Of a DNA stretch of 64,000 nt, positions 43,202-52,837 are shown in pieces; the stretch's first letter is position 1; each line of letters opens with the position of its first letter. The DNA comes from JALYUM01 sp036688685 (GTDB lineage Bacteria; Pseudomonadota; Gammaproteobacteria; Burkholderiales; Burkholderiaceae_D): assembly GCF_036688685.1 (NCBI RefSeq), contig NZ_JAQQPS010000008.1, positions 124,001-188,000 of the forward strand, given 5' to 3'. Under the pieces are notes generated by a model. It saw only the letters and a program-made list of their open reading frames with translations. It searched no databases and was not told the origin of the DNA. Position numbers and translations under genes: made by a program.

Positions 43202-43525
43202 ATGCAACACATTACTGCGCCTGAATTGGCGGCACGGCTGACAAAGGAGGGCGCAGATGCGCCGCTGCTGCTGGACGTGCGCGAAAACTGGGAATTTGCT
43301 ACCTGCCAGATTCCAGGCTCGGTGCAAATTCCGATGGCGCTGGTGCCGATCCGCATCAGCGAGCTGGACGACGACAGGGAAATCGTCTGCATCTGTCACC
43401 ACGGTGCGCGCAGCATGCAGGTCGCGGCTTTCCTGGAACGCAACGGTTTTACCGAGGTAACGAATTTGACGGGCGGCATTCACGCCTGGGCCGTGCAGGT
43501 CGATGGGGCAATGCCCACGTATTGA
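43202..43525 (+). CDS. single-domain rhodanese-like sulfurtransferase
   Basis: A 107-aa single rhodanese domain, GlpE-sized. The active loop is C65-H-H-G-A-R70-S, with the catalytic cysteine in CICHHGARS. Early motifs LLLDVRENWEF and late GGIHAWA are typical. It transfers sulfane sulfur to thiophilic acceptors. ATG 43202 is the correct start; the frame runs back into pcm. It sits between pcm and tolC. Confidence 0.9.
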   Translation: MQHITAPELAARLTKEGADAPLLLDVRENWEFATCQIPGSVQIPMALVPIRISELDDDREIVCICHHGARSMQVAAFLERNGFTEVTNLTGGIHAWAVQVDGAMPTY

Positions 43526-43564
43526 TCTGCATTTGAACTTTTTGAAGACCTGTGGAGACAAGCA

Positions 43565-44911
43565 ATGCAGAAATCCCTCATCGCCGCGCTGTTGGCCGGC
43601 GCCTTTTTTTCGCCGGGTGCAGTTGCCGCTGACCTGATCCAGGTCTATCAGCAGGCATTGGCGAACGATGCCGTGTACGCCAGCGCGCGCGCATCGGAAG
43701 TGGCAGGGAAGGAGCGGATTCCACAGGGAAAATCGGCCTTGTATCCGTCGATCGCCGGCACTGCGGCGATCACGCGTAACATGGGCGACCTTGCCTCGGC
43801 CCAGGTCATTCCGAATGCCGACGGCACCACCACCACCGTCATCAACAACACCAATAATACGTCGAAGCAGTACGCAATCTCGCTGACCCAGCCTTTGTTC
43901 CGTTGGGATCGCTGGCAAACTTACCAGCAGAGCAAACTGCAGGAAGCCATCAGCGAAGCGCAATTTGCTCAGGCGCAGCAAGATTTGATCACCCGGGTCG
44001 CGCAGGCGTATTTCGATGTATTGGCCGCGCAGGACACGCTGGAATCGACCCGCTCGCAAAAAAGCGCAGTGACGGAGCAGCTGGCATCGGCCAAGCGCAA
44101 CTTCGAGGTCGGTACCCAGACCATTACCGACACTCACGAAGCACAAGCGGCTTATGACTTGGTCATCGCGCAGGAATTCGCCGCGTCGGCCGACCTGGAA
44201 AACAAGCGCAGCGCCTTGCTGGCCATTGTCGGCGGCGATGCCGTTGTCCTGGCGCCGCTGCGACCCGGCGTGACCCTGGCATCCCCGTCACCGGCGACGA
44301 TCGAGCCCTGGCTGTCGGCGGCGCAATCGCAAAACTATGGCGTGACGGTGAGCGAGCTGTCGCTGGAATCGGCCAAGCGCGACATCGAACGTAACCGCGC
44401 CGGCCACCTGCCGACGCTCGACCTGATCGCGTCCAACGGCCGCACCCTGCGCAACGGCGATGTCAGTAACACGTCACGTGGCACCAGCAACGCCATCGGC
44501 GTGCAGCTGAACGTGCCTATTTTTAGCGGCTTTGCCGTCACCTCGCGCGTGCGCGAATCGATTGCGCTGGAAGACAAGGCCCGCAACGACCTGGAATCGA
44601 CCCGCCGCAACGCCGTCCTCGGTGTGCGCCAGGCCTACCTGGGTGTGAACAGCGGACTGGCGCAGGTAAAGGCACTGGAAGCGGCGGAAATTTCAAGCCA
44701 GTCGGCGCTCGATTCGAACAAGCTGGGTTACCAGGTGGGCGTGCGGATCAACATTGACGTGCTCAATGCCCAGCGCCAGCTGTTTTCCACCCAGACAGAT
44801 TTGTCGAAGGCACGTTACAGCACCATCATGAGTGGACTGCGCCTGAAGGCCGCCGCCGGTTCGCTGCGCGAAGCGGACTTGGTGCCGGTGAATGCGTTGT
44901 TGGTTCGATAG
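43565..44911 (+). CDS. tolC: TolC-family outer-membrane efflux protein
   Basis: A 448-aa precursor with a signal peptide (cleavage near GAVAA-D) followed by DLIQVYQQALANDAVYASAR, the standard start of TolC proteins. Two repeated halves carry the long coiled-coil helices; the C-half has LGVRQAYLGVNSG and DVLNAQRQLFSTQTDLSKAR. It forms the trimeric outer-membrane channel for type I secretion and multidrug efflux. A terminator follows at 44918. Confidence 0.93.
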   Translation: MQKSLIAALLAGAFFSPGAVAADLIQVYQQALANDAVYASARASEVAGKERIPQGKSALYPSIAGTAAITRNMGDLASAQVIPNADGTTTTVINNTNNTSKQYAISLTQPLFRWDRWQTYQQSKLQEAISEAQFAQAQQDLITRVAQAYFDVLAAQDTLESTRSQKSAVTEQLASAKRNFEVGTQTITDTHEAQAAYDLVIAQEFAASADLENKRSALLAIVGGDAVVLAPLRPGVTLASPSPATIEPWLSAAQSQNYGVTVSELSLESAKRDIERNRAGHLPTLDLIASNGRTLRNGDVSNTSRGTSNAIGVQLNVPIFSGFAVTSRVRESIALEDKARNDLESTRRNAVLGVRQAYLGVNSGLAQVKALEAAEISSQSALDSNKLGYQVGVRINIDVLNAQRQLFSTQTDLSKARYSTIMSGLRLKAAAGSLREADLVPVNALLVR

Positions 44912-44917
44912 AGATAC

Positions 44918-44944
44918 AAAAACGCCGGCAGCAGCCGGCGTTTT
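44918..44944 (+). terminator. rho-independent terminator after tolC (probably bidirectional)
   Basis: AAAACGCCGGC (44918-44928 region) and GCCGGCGTTTT (44934-44944) form a GC-rich stem with a 4-base loop and a T run on both strands. It lies between the convergent tolC and gloA genes and can serve both. Confidence 0.85.
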
Positions 44945-44958
44945 AGCATCGGAGGCGA

Positions 44959-45369
44959 TTAGCTCAAGCCCCGCCCACCCGCATCATCTTTCCGTTCGAT
45001 CAGCTCGATCTTGTAGCCGTCCGGGTCGGTAATAAAAGCGATCACGGTACTGCCACCCTTGACCGGCCCCGGCTCGCGGGTGATGTTGCCCCCGGCAGCG
45101 CGCACCGAATCACAAGTCGCATAAATATCTTCCGCCGAGATGGCGATGTGGCCGTATGCCGTGCCCATGTCGTAGCTTTTCGTGTCCCAGTTATAGGTCA
45201 GCTCCAGCTCCGCGTGGTCCGGGTTGTTGCCGTAGCCAACGAAGGCCAGCGTGTATTTGTATTCGGTATTTTCACTCTTGCGCAGCAACTTCATGCCGAG
45301 CACGGTGGTGTAAAAATCGATCGAGCGCTGCAGGTCGCCGACCCGGAGCATGGTGTGCAGAATGCGCAT
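44959..45369 (-). CDS. gloA: lactoylglutathione lyase (glyoxalase I)
   Basis: A 136-aa glyoxalase I that converts the methylglyoxal-glutathione hemithioacetal to lactoylglutathione. The metal ligands fall at exactly the positions of the E. coli nickel enzyme: His5, Glu56, His74, Glu122. The sequence (MRILHTMLRVGDLQRSIDFY; DPDGYKIELIER) is canonical. ATG 45369 is used. The length marks the short nickel/cobalt class rather than the zinc class. Confidence 0.95.
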   Translation of the reverse strand: MRILHTMLRVGDLQRSIDFYTTVLGMKLLRKSENTEYKYTLAFVGYGNNPDHAELELTYNWDTKSYDMGTAYGHIAISAEDIYATCDSVRAAGGNITREPGPVKGGSTVIAFITDPDGYKIELIERKDDAGGRGLS

Positions 45370-45431
45370 CGTAGGTCCTGAAAAAGTAATGAAGAGGCGA
45401 CGATTGTATGCGCCCGGCCGATTTTCTGCTG

Positions 45432-45860
45432 TTAAGCCTCGAGCGTCGCGGTCAGCGTGATGGTGGCGTTGAGCAGTTGCGAAACCGGGCAATTTTCCTT
45501 GGCATCCTTGGCGATGGCCTCGAAGGTGGCCTGGTCGGTACCGGGCACGGTAGCCACCAGGTCCAGGTGCACAGCCGTGATCTTGAAGCCGCCATCGACC
45601 TTGTCGAGCGACACGGTTGCCGTCGTGGCCAGTTTGGTGGCCGTCAGATTGGCCGCGCCCAGCTTGCCGGACAGCGCCATCGTGAAGCAGCCCGCATGCG
45701 CGGCGCCAATCAGTTCTTCCGGGTTGGTGCCCGGGCCGTCGGCGAAGCGCGTGTTGAAGCCATATTGGGCGTCCTGCAGCACGCCGCTCTGGGTCGATAT
45801 GGTGCCCTTGCCATCCTTGATGCCACCAGTCCAGGTGGCGCTACCTTTACGTTGAATCAT
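45432..45860 (-). CDS. OsmC-family peroxiredoxin
   Basis: A 142-aa protein with the two redox cysteines of the OsmC/Ohr fold: Cys58 (AAHAGCFTMALS) and Cys124 (KENCPVSQ). The start IQRKGSATWTGGIKDGKGTI and the TNPEELIGAAHAG block fit OsmC rather than Ohr. It reduces organic hydroperoxides with thiols. It is on the same strand as gloA but spaced by about 60 bases. Confidence 0.92.
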   Translation of the reverse strand: MIQRKGSATWTGGIKDGKGTISTQSGVLQDAQYGFNTRFADGPGTNPEELIGAAHAGCFTMALSGKLGAANLTATKLATTATVSLDKVDGGFKITAVHLDLVATVPGTDQATFEAIAKDAKENCPVSQLLNATITLTATLEA

Positions 45861-45891
45861 GATTACTCCTGGTTATGTTGATGCGCAAATG

Positions 45892-45916
45892 AAAAACGCG
45901 CCCGGTTCGAGGCGCG
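45892..45916 (-). terminator. terminator of the sugar dehydrogenase gene
   Basis: Stem CGCGCC (45897-45902) / GGCGCG (45911-45916), loop 8 bases, followed on the minus strand by TTTTT. It lies 16 bases past the stop of the minus-strand sugar dehydrogenase. Confidence 0.7.
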
Positions 45917-45932
45917 CTTCGAGGGAGTGCGC

Positions 45933-47291
45933 TTATTTCGCTGCGACGGCGGGCGTGGCAGCGGCGCCCGCTGGCGTCACGCGCCAGACGACGTTGCCGA
46001 CATCATCGGCCAGCAAAATCGCGCCGGCCTTGTCGACGGCGACGCCAACCGGACGGCCGAACGCCACTTCATCTTTGACGAAGCCGGTCAGGATGTCCTG
46101 CGGCGGGCCACTTGGCTTGCCGCCGGAGAATGGCACGTAGATCAGCTTGTAGCCGGAGTAAGGCTTGCGGTTCCATGAACCGTGCTGGCCGACCAGGGCA
46201 CCATTCTTAAATTGCGGCAGCAGCGCGCCGGTGTAGAACGCCAGGCCAAGTGAGGCCGTGTGGGCGCCCAGCGCGTAGTCGGGCGCGATGGCTTTGGCGA
46301 CCAGATCCGGGCGGGCCGGCTCGATGCGCTTGTCCACGTTTTGGCCATAATAGCTGTACGGCCAGCCGTAGAACGCGCCATCCTTGACCGACGTGATGTA
46401 GTCAGGCACAAGGTCGTTGCCCAGCTCGTCACGCTCGTTGACTGCGGTCCACAGCGCCTTGCTTTCCGGGTTCCATGCCATGCCGTTTGGATTGCGCAAG
46501 CCGCTGGCGAAGATGCGGCCTTTTGCGGTGGCCGGATCGAATTCCCAGATCGCCGCGCGGCCCGCTTCGATGTCCATGCCGTTTTCGCCGACATTGCTGT
46601 TCGAGCCGACCGTGACATACAGTTTTTTGCCGTCGGCACTGGCCACCACATTCTTGGTCCAGTGGTGGTTGATGCCCGCTGGCAGGTCCCATACCTTGAC
46701 GCCCTTGTCCGTGATCTTGGTGTCACCTTCCTTGTACGGGAATTTGTAGAGCGCGTCGGAACCGGCCACGTACAGGTCTTTGCCGACCAGTACCATGCCG
46801 AATGGCGAGCGGATGTTTTCCATGAACACGGTCTTGGTGACGGCCATGCCGTTTGGCAGAACGCCGCGCAGCAGCATGATGCGGTCAGGCGAGGCCACGC
46901 CTGCGCCGGCTTTCTTCATGACCTGCTTCTGGACGGCGCCCTTGATGCTGACCGGGTCTTTTTCGTTGGCCGGCTTGTTCGATTCGGCGACCAGCACGTC
47001 GCCGTTGGGCAGCACATACAGCCAGCGTGGATGGTCGAGGCCGGTGGCGTAGGGCGTGACTGCCAGGCCCGCCGCGACGGTCGGCTTGGCGCCATTCGTC
47101 CAGCCCTGTGCCTTGGCGATGTGCACCGTCGGGATCAGGGATTTTTCTGGCGCCGGCAATTGCGGGCTGGGGCCGAAGCCGACGGCGTACTGGCCTGGCG
47201 CTGGCGTGGCGGTGGGCGCAGTTTGGGCGCAGGCGGCCAAAGCCAGAGTGGACAGGACGACGGCCAGGGGCAGGCGCGGTGTTGGGATCAT
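45933..47291 (-). CDS. PQQ-type sugar/sorbosone dehydrogenase lipoprotein
   Basis: A 452-aa beta-propeller protein of the soluble glucose/sorbosone dehydrogenase family. The N-terminal lipobox LALAAC predicts a lipoprotein. Family blocks include TPYATGLDHPRWLYVLPNGD, SPFGMVLVGKDLYVAG, HHWTKNVVASADGKKLYVTV, GRIFASGLRNPNGMAWNPES and YGWPYSYYGQN. It likely oxidises a sugar at the periplasmic face using PQQ. Its ATG overlaps the stop of the upstream 98-aa gene by one base. A terminator follows. Confidence 0.87.
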   Translation of the reverse strand: MIPTPRLPLAVVLSTLALAACAQTAPTATPAPGQYAVGFGPSPQLPAPEKSLIPTVHIAKAQGWTNGAKPTVAAGLAVTPYATGLDHPRWLYVLPNGDVLVAESNKPANEKDPVSIKGAVQKQVMKKAGAGVASPDRIMLLRGVLPNGMAVTKTVFMENIRSPFGMVLVGKDLYVAGSDALYKFPYKEGDTKITDKGVKVWDLPAGINHHWTKNVVASADGKKLYVTVGSNSNVGENGMDIEAGRAAIWEFDPATAKGRIFASGLRNPNGMAWNPESKALWTAVNERDELGNDLVPDYITSVKDGAFYGWPYSYYGQNVDKRIEPARPDLVAKAIAPDYALGAHTASLGLAFYTGALLPQFKNGALVGQHGSWNRKPYSGYKLIYVPFSGGKPSGPPQDILTGFVKDEVAFGRPVGVAVDKAGAILLADDVGNVVWRVTPAGAAATPAVAAK

Positions 47292-47587
47292 TATTGGTTT
47301 CCTCTTGTTGGTTTCGGTGAATCGTGGTCGCGCATGGCATCGCCGCGGTCGGCTTGCGGTTTTGCCTGGCCGGCGGCGCCGCTGGCTGGCGCCATGCCAG
47401 GGGTGTTGCGCAGATCGGTGTCGACCAGGCCCTGAGCCAGGTCGGACGCGGCCTGCTTCATGATACCGGTGGGCGCCTGGTCCTGGCCGTCCGGGGATTC
47501 GTCGCGTTCATGCGGCTGGCGCTTGACGCCATCGTTTTCGATTTTTGCGTCGGTGTTCACGCGACGATCGGGCGCTTCTGTTGCCAT
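47291..47587 (-). CDS. 98-aa hydrophilic hypothetical protein
   Basis: A 98-aa, very polar protein rich in Asp, Gln, Arg and Pro, without signal, membrane segment or recognisable domain (MATEAPDRRVNTDAKIENDG start; probably disordered). I accept it because its ATG has AAGGAGA seven to eight bases upstream and its stop overlaps the start of the sugar dehydrogenase by one base, showing coupling. Its function is unknown. Confidence 0.6.
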   Translation of the reverse strand: MATEAPDRRVNTDAKIENDGVKRQPHERDESPDGQDQAPTGIMKQAASDLAQGLVDTDLRNTPGMAPASGAAGQAKPQADRGDAMRDHDSPKPTRGNQ

Positions 47588-47732
47588 GGTGTCTCCTTGA
47601 TCATCAATTGCTTGAATCGTAACCCTTCCCCGGGAACGCAGTCGCGCAATTGGATGATGATTTTTTGCAAGTATTTCGCTACTATCAATACTTGTTTGCT
47701 ATTTTGGGACCGCTGACTTGAACGCTGACGCC

Positions 47733-48620
47733 ATGCTCCACGCCGCCCCCGGCACTTGCCCCAACTGTTTTGCCGACATTGCGGGGAACTTCTGTCATCA
47801 GTGCAGCCAGGAAACGACGCTGCATCCGCCCAGCACGCGCGAATTCCTGCACGAATTCATCGGCCATTACGTGGCGCTCGAAGGCAAGCTGTGGAAAAGC
47901 CTGTGGCTGCTGCTGCTCAAGCCCGGCCGCCTGACGCTGGAATACATCCAGGGCCGGCGCGTGCGCTATGTGCAGCCGTTGCGCCTTTACCTGACGTTCA
48001 GCTTGATTTTCTTTGCCTTGTTCAAATTGAGCGGGGTCCAGATTCTGAACTTTGACGAGGAAGTGGCGCCGGGCCAGGTCGCCATCGGCCAGGCCGCCAC
48101 GCCGGCCAAGCCCGGCGCCCCGCTACGCATCAAGAGCGATGGCGAAGATATCACCGGGCGGGTCGGCACTGCGGTCGACACGCTGCATCATGGCTGGGGC
48201 GAGCGCGTGAACAAGTTCCTGAGCCAGCCAAAAGAAGACGTCTATCGGCAGATGAACAAGACCTTCTTCAGCTACGGCCCGTATGCCCTGTTTGCGCTGA
48301 TGCCGTTCTTTGCGCTGCTGTTGAAACTGCTCTACCTGGGCACCGGACGGCGCTTTGGCGCGCACCTGCTGTTTGCCTTGCATGCCAACGCCTTCGCCTT
48401 TGCCATGCTGTCGCTCCAGATCGCCGTGCCCCCCGGTTGGGGATGGACCCACTTCATCCTGCTGGTCTGGATGGTCATCTACCTGCCGCTGGCGATGCGC
48501 AAGGTGTATGGCGGCGGCAAGCTGGTCACCCTGCTGCGCTGGCTGGTGCTGATGCTGCTGCATATGCTGTGCATCGTGCTGGCAATTCTCATGACGCTGG
48601 GGTCGGCCTTCCTCGCCTGA
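47733..48620 (+). CDS. DUF3667 membrane protein with N-terminal zinc ribbon
   Basis: A 295-aa protein that starts with a C-P-N-C…C-H-Q-C zinc ribbon and the DUF3667-type helix LHEFIGHYVALEGKLWKSLW, GRLTLEYIQGRRVRYVQPLR, then about five transmembrane segments to the end. DUF3667 has no assigned function. The ATG at 47733 is used; a TTG at 47718 would add five residues and neither has a clear ribosome site. The gene stands alone upstream of nadK. Confidence 0.8.
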   Translation: MLHAAPGTCPNCFADIAGNFCHQCSQETTLHPPSTREFLHEFIGHYVALEGKLWKSLWLLLLKPGRLTLEYIQGRRVRYVQPLRLYLTFSLIFFALFKLSGVQILNFDEEVAPGQVAIGQAATPAKPGAPLRIKSDGEDITGRVGTAVDTLHHGWGERVNKFLSQPKEDVYRQMNKTFFSYGPYALFALMPFFALLLKLLYLGTGRRFGAHLLFALHANAFAFAMLSLQIAVPPGWGWTHFILLVWMVIYLPLAMRKVYGGGKLVTLLRWLVLMLLHMLCIVLAILMTLGSAFLA

Positions 48621-48753
48621 ATCCTGCAGAATCTTGCAGGAACCCGGCGGCGGCCATTATACTGTATGGATATCCAGCCTTCGCCAGCCGTCCCGTGGCA
48701 GAACAGGAGAGAATCGGTTACTCTCCTGTCCATTGTTCCCTCGCCGAGATCCT

Positions 48754-49656
48754 ATGTCTGCCACGCCTGCAACACAAAAAACCATCGCCCTGGTCGTGCG
48801 GCACAACACCCTGGGTATCGAGGAGCCGGTCGCCGGCATTCTCGCCTTCCTGCGGGGGGCCGGCTACCGCGTCGTGCTGGAAGAATCGACCGCCGCGCAC
48901 CTGGCGCTGGACGATATCGAGGCGCTGTCGATTGCCGCCATCGGCGCGGTGGCGTGCGCCGCCATCGTATTGGGCGGCGACGGCACCATGCTGGGGGTGG
49001 CGCGCCAGCTGGCGCCGTGGGACGTGCCCCTGATCGGCATCAACCAGGGCCGCCTGGGCTTTATGACCGACATCCCGATCGACCGCATGATTCCCGTGTT
49101 GAGCGATATCCTGGAAGGGCGCAGCAAGGCGGAAAAGCGCTCGCTGCTGCAAGCGAAGGTGATGCGCGACGGCGTCGAAATTGCCCAGGGCCTGGCGGTG
49201 AACGACGTGGTGGTCTCGCGCGGCGCCGGCGCCGGCATGGTCGAGCTGAAAGTGGAGGTGGAAGGCAAGTTCATGTACGCCCAGCGTTCGGACGGCCTGA
49301 TCATCTCCACGCCGACCGGTTCCACCGCCTACGCGCTGTCGGCCGGCGGCCCCTTGCTGCACCCGAGCCTGCAGGGCATCGTGCTGGTGCCGATTGCGCC
49401 GCACGCGCTGTCGAACCGGCCGATCGTGGTGCCGGAGGCGAGCGAAATCGTGGTCGAAATCCTCAACGGGCGCGACACCAGCGTCAATTTCGACATGCAG
49501 ACCTTTGCCAGCCTGCAGGTGGGCGACCGCATCGTCATCTCGCGCTCGCCCAATACCATCACGTTCCTGCATCCGCACGGCTGGAGCTACTACGACACCC
49601 TGCGCGAAAAGCTGCACTGGAACGAGAATCCATCGCTCCAGACCAAACCCCGTTAG
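48754..49656 (+). CDS. nadK: NAD kinase
   Basis: A 300-aa ATP-NAD kinase producing NADP. The GGDGT motif is at residues 74-78, with GINQGRLGF, DGLIISTPTGSTAYALSAGG and SNRPIVVPE following. The ATG at 48754 (MSATPATQKTIALVVRHN) starts just before the Rossmann-like core; the upstream open frame is not conserved in style. recN follows 12 bases later. In many relatives hrcA is close to nadK; it is not present here. Confidence 0.94.
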   Translation: MSATPATQKTIALVVRHNTLGIEEPVAGILAFLRGAGYRVVLEESTAAHLALDDIEALSIAAIGAVACAAIVLGGDGTMLGVARQLAPWDVPLIGINQGRLGFMTDIPIDRMIPVLSDILEGRSKAEKRSLLQAKVMRDGVEIAQGLAVNDVVVSRGAGAGMVELKVEVEGKFMYAQRSDGLIISTPTGSTAYALSAGGPLLHPSLQGIVLVPIAPHALSNRPIVVPEASEIVVEILNGRDTSVNFDMQTFASLQVGDRIVISRSPNTITFLHPHGWSYYDTLREKLHWNENPSLQTKPR

Positions 49657-49668
49657 GAACACCGCCCC

Positions 49669-51321
49669 ATGCTGCGTACCCTCACCATCCGCGATTTCGT
49701 CATTGTCGACACGATCGAGCTCGAGTTTTCTTCCGGCTTTTCCGTCTTCACGGGCGAGACCGGTGCCGGTAAATCGATCCTGATCGATGCGCTGCAGCTG
49801 GCGCTGGGCGGGCGCGGTGACGCCAGCGTGGTGCGCGAAGGCGCGGCCCGGGCCGACATCACGGCCGACTTCGCCGTCACCGATGGCGCCGCCGCCTGGC
49901 TCACCCAGCATGCGCTGGCGGCCGACGAGGGCGGGGCGCTGCTGCGCCGCGTGATCGACAATGCCGGCCGCTCGAAGGCGTATATCAACGGCGTCGCCGC
50001 CACCGCCGCGCAGCTGCGTGAACTGGGCGATTTGCTGGTCGACATCCACGGCCAGCACGCGCACCAGTCCTTGCTGAAACTCGACGCCCAGCGCGTGCTG
50101 CTGGACAACCAGTCCGGCGGCGGCCAGGCCGAGGTGCCGGCCGTCGCGGCGGCGCATAAAGCGTGGCGGGCGCTGGCGCGCCAGCGTGAAGACTACGAGA
50201 GCAATGCAAAAAATGTGCTGATCGAGCGCGAACGGCTTGAGTGGCAGGTGAGCGAGCTGGACAAGCTGGCAGTAAAGGCCGGCGAGTGGACCGACATTGG
50301 CAACGAGCACAGCCGCCTGTCGCACGCGGCCAGCTTGCTCGAAGGCGCGCAGGAAGCCTTGTCGGTCATCTCCGATTCGGACCAGCCGATCCTGTCGACG
50401 CTGTCTTCGCTGAACCAGAAATTGCTGAAACTGGTGAGCGTGGATGCGGGCTTGCAGCCGGTGCTCGACTGCATGCAGCCGGCCCTGATCCAGCTCCAGG
50501 AAGCCGTGTCGGAACTGAACGATTACCTCGACCGGGTCGAGCTCGACCCGGCGCGCCTGCGCCAGGTCGAAGCGCGCCTCGAAGCGATCCACAACGCGGC
50601 GCGCAAATTCCGCGTCACGCCTGATGAACTGCCAGAAGAACACGCGGCCCTGGCGGATAAATTGCGCCAGTTGGCCGATGCCAGCGACCTCGATGGTTTG
50701 AAACGCCAGGAGCAGCAGAAAAAGGACGACTATCTTGCTGCTGCCGCCAAACTGTCGGCCAGGCGGGTCACGGCGGCCAGGCTGCTCAGCACCCAGGTGT
50801 CGGCCGCGATGCAAGACTTGAACATGACCGGCGGCAGTTTTGTCGTCGCCTTGCATCCGGTCGAGCCGACCGCGCACGGCGTCGAGCAAGTCGAATTCCT
50901 GGTGGCGGGCCACGCGGGCGTCGCAGCGCGGCCGCTGGCCAAAGTCGCGTCGGGCGGCGAACTGGCGCGTATTGCGCTGGCCATTTCCGTCATCACCTCG
51001 CATGCGACGACCACGCCCACGCTGATTTTCGACGAGGTCGACAGCGGCATTGGCGGCGGCGTCGCCGAAGTGGTGGGGCGCCTGCTGAAACGCCTGGGAC
51101 AGGAACGGCAAGTGCTGTGCGTGACCCACCTGCCGCAGGTGGCCAGCCAGGCCAATCAGCATTTCCAGGTGGCGAAAGGCACGACGGAATCCGGCAAGAC
51201 CGTCTCGCGCATCGATGTGCTGGACAACAAGGCGCGCGTGGAAGAAGTGGCGCGCATGCTGGGCGGGCTGGAAATTACGGCCACCACCCGCAAGCATGCG
51301 CGCGAATTGCTGGCGCTATAG
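49669..51321 (+). CDS. recN: DNA repair protein RecN
   Basis: A 550-aa SMC-like ATPase that holds DNA ends at double-strand breaks. Walker A GETGAGKSILIDALQLALGG near residue 29; long coiled-coil arms in the middle; signature and Walker B in ASGGELARIALAISV and TLIFDEVDSGIGG; CVTHLPQVA near the end. It closes with HARELLAL and TAG. A diverged copy of this 27-nt end is found at 53011-53037. It is operonic with nadK. Confidence 0.95.
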   Translation: MLRTLTIRDFVIVDTIELEFSSGFSVFTGETGAGKSILIDALQLALGGRGDASVVREGAARADITADFAVTDGAAAWLTQHALAADEGGALLRRVIDNAGRSKAYINGVAATAAQLRELGDLLVDIHGQHAHQSLLKLDAQRVLLDNQSGGGQAEVPAVAAAHKAWRALARQREDYESNAKNVLIERERLEWQVSELDKLAVKAGEWTDIGNEHSRLSHAASLLEGAQEALSVISDSDQPILSTLSSLNQKLLKLVSVDAGLQPVLDCMQPALIQLQEAVSELNDYLDRVELDPARLRQVEARLEAIHNAARKFRVTPDELPEEHAALADKLRQLADASDLDGLKRQEQQKKDDYLAAAAKLSARRVTAARLLSTQVSAAMQDLNMTGGSFVVALHPVEPTAHGVEQVEFLVAGHAGVAARPLAKVASGGELARIALAISVITSHATTTPTLIFDEVDSGIGGGVAEVVGRLLKRLGQERQVLCVTHLPQVASQANQHFQVAKGTTESGKTVSRIDVLDNKARVEEVARMLGGLEITATTRKHARELLAL

Positions 51322-51336
51322 CAGGCGTCGTTGCGC

Positions 51337-52722
51337 TCAGGCCGGCACAATGTTCAGATTGCTGCGGAATAGGTTGTGCGGGTCGTATTTGGTCTTGATC
51401 TGCGCCAGGCGCTGGTAGTTGACGCCGTAGGCATCGGTGCTGCGCGCACTGTCGTCCTCGGTCAGGAAGTTGACGTACACGCCGCCGCTGGCATGCGGCG
51501 CCGCGGCGCTGAAGAAGTCCCGCGCCCACGCCACGCATCGGGCGTCGTCGGCCGGGTTGTCCCAGCGCGTGTGCACATTCATGACATACAGCGCATCGCG
51601 GTGCGGATAGGCGGTATCGTCGGGCGCGAACGTGGCCGCGCGCCCGCCCAGCAGGCCGAGGAAAATTTCGCAGTGCGGCGTCGGCAGCGTGCCGGCATGC
51701 TGCATGACGACGTCGATCGCCGCGAGGCTCAATTGCGTGAAATTGTGCGATTTCCAGTAGTTGCGCGCACCGGGTGTGAGCAGCGGGTCGAAGGCTTGTT
51801 GCCAGGCGACGTACGGCGTCGGCCCGACGTGCATGCCGAGTGGCTGGCCGAAGCGGGCGATGCGGTCGATCGCATCCTGCACCGCAGCCATGGGCAAGCG
51901 CGAAAAGACCGGCAACACCAGCACGGTCTGTCCATGCACCTCGGGCGCCAGGAACGGCAGGGGCGGCGCGCGGCGCAATACCGCCCACACCGTCAGGTCG
52001 TCCGGCATCGCGTGGACCGCGTCGCGGTACTGCGTCAGCACGGCTTTGGCCTGCTCGAATGGAAACACGATCAGACCGGCGGTGATGTCGGGGCCGACCG
52101 GATGCAGGCGGAACGCGAAGCGCGTGACCACGCCGAAGTTGCCGCCGCCGCCACGCAGCGCCCAGAACAGGTCGGAATGGTCGGCGGCACTGGCATGCAG
52201 GTACTGACCGTCGGCGGTCACGACGTCGGCGCCCAGCAGGTTGTCCGCCGCCAGGCCGAGCGTGCGGGTGAGCCAGCCAAAGCCGCCGCCCAGCGTCAGC
52301 CCGGCCACCCCGGTCGTGGAGTTGATGCCGAGCGGCGTGGCCAGGCCGAAGGCTTGCGCTTCGTGGTCGAAATCATGCAGTGTCGCACCCGGTTCCACCA
52401 GGGCGCGGCGCTGGTCCGGGTCGACCTGCACCGATCGCATGGCCGACAGATCGATCACCAGGCCGTCGTCGCACAAGGCGCTGCCGGCAATATTGTGACC
52501 GCCGCCGCGCACTGACAGGGGCATCTGGTGGTCGCGCGCGAACGCCAGCGCGGCGCGCACATCGGCCACGCCGGCGCAGCGCACGATCACGGCCGGACGG
52601 CGCTCGATCATCGCGTTCCAGAGCGTGCGCGCGGCATCGTAGCCGGCATCGTTTGCCTGCAGTAGTTGCCCACGCAGCGCGCCGCGCAGGTCGTCGAACT
52701 GGTCTTCGGTCAGGGTGTCCAT
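51337..52722 (-). CDS. FAD-linked oxidase (berberine-bridge-enzyme type)
   Basis: A 461-aa flavoprotein with a PCMH-type FAD domain (PLSVRGGGHNIAGSALCDDG, LVEPGATLHDFDHEAQAFGL, GVAGLTLGGGFGWLTRTLGL, DLFWALRGGGGNFGVVTRFA) and a C-terminal BBE segment (YGVNYQRLAQIKTKYDPHNL). Such enzymes oxidise sugars or secondary metabolites with oxygen. The histidine of RGGGHN is the likely covalent FAD site. ATG 52722 has GGGAG upstream. The gene sits between recN and a copy of the recN tail, so it probably arrived by insertion. Confidence 0.88.
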   Translation of the reverse strand: MDTLTEDQFDDLRGALRGQLLQANDAGYDAARTLWNAMIERRPAVIVRCAGVADVRAALAFARDHQMPLSVRGGGHNIAGSALCDDGLVIDLSAMRSVQVDPDQRRALVEPGATLHDFDHEAQAFGLATPLGINSTTGVAGLTLGGGFGWLTRTLGLAADNLLGADVVTADGQYLHASAADHSDLFWALRGGGGNFGVVTRFAFRLHPVGPDITAGLIVFPFEQAKAVLTQYRDAVHAMPDDLTVWAVLRRAPPLPFLAPEVHGQTVLVLPVFSRLPMAAVQDAIDRIARFGQPLGMHVGPTPYVAWQQAFDPLLTPGARNYWKSHNFTQLSLAAIDVVMQHAGTLPTPHCEIFLGLLGGRAATFAPDDTAYPHRDALYVMNVHTRWDNPADDARCVAWARDFFSAAAPHASGGVYVNFLTEDDSARSTDAYGVNYQRLAQIKTKYDPHNLFRSNLNIVPA

Positions 52723-52837
52723 GGCGTCTCCCGGAAAGCACTGGTTGGTCAATGCTTCATGATAGGAAGGCGATGCTTGCTGAGGCAAGCACGGCTGCGC
52801 CAATAAAACGCCCCCGAAGGCGGCGTCATGGTCGACC

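Noticed and set aside
48718..51297. 859-codon frame on the minus strand antisense to nadK and recN
   Set aside because: It is a shadow of the high-GC codon pattern of two well-identified genes, and its composition (His/Arg/Gln-rich) is typical of antisense frames.
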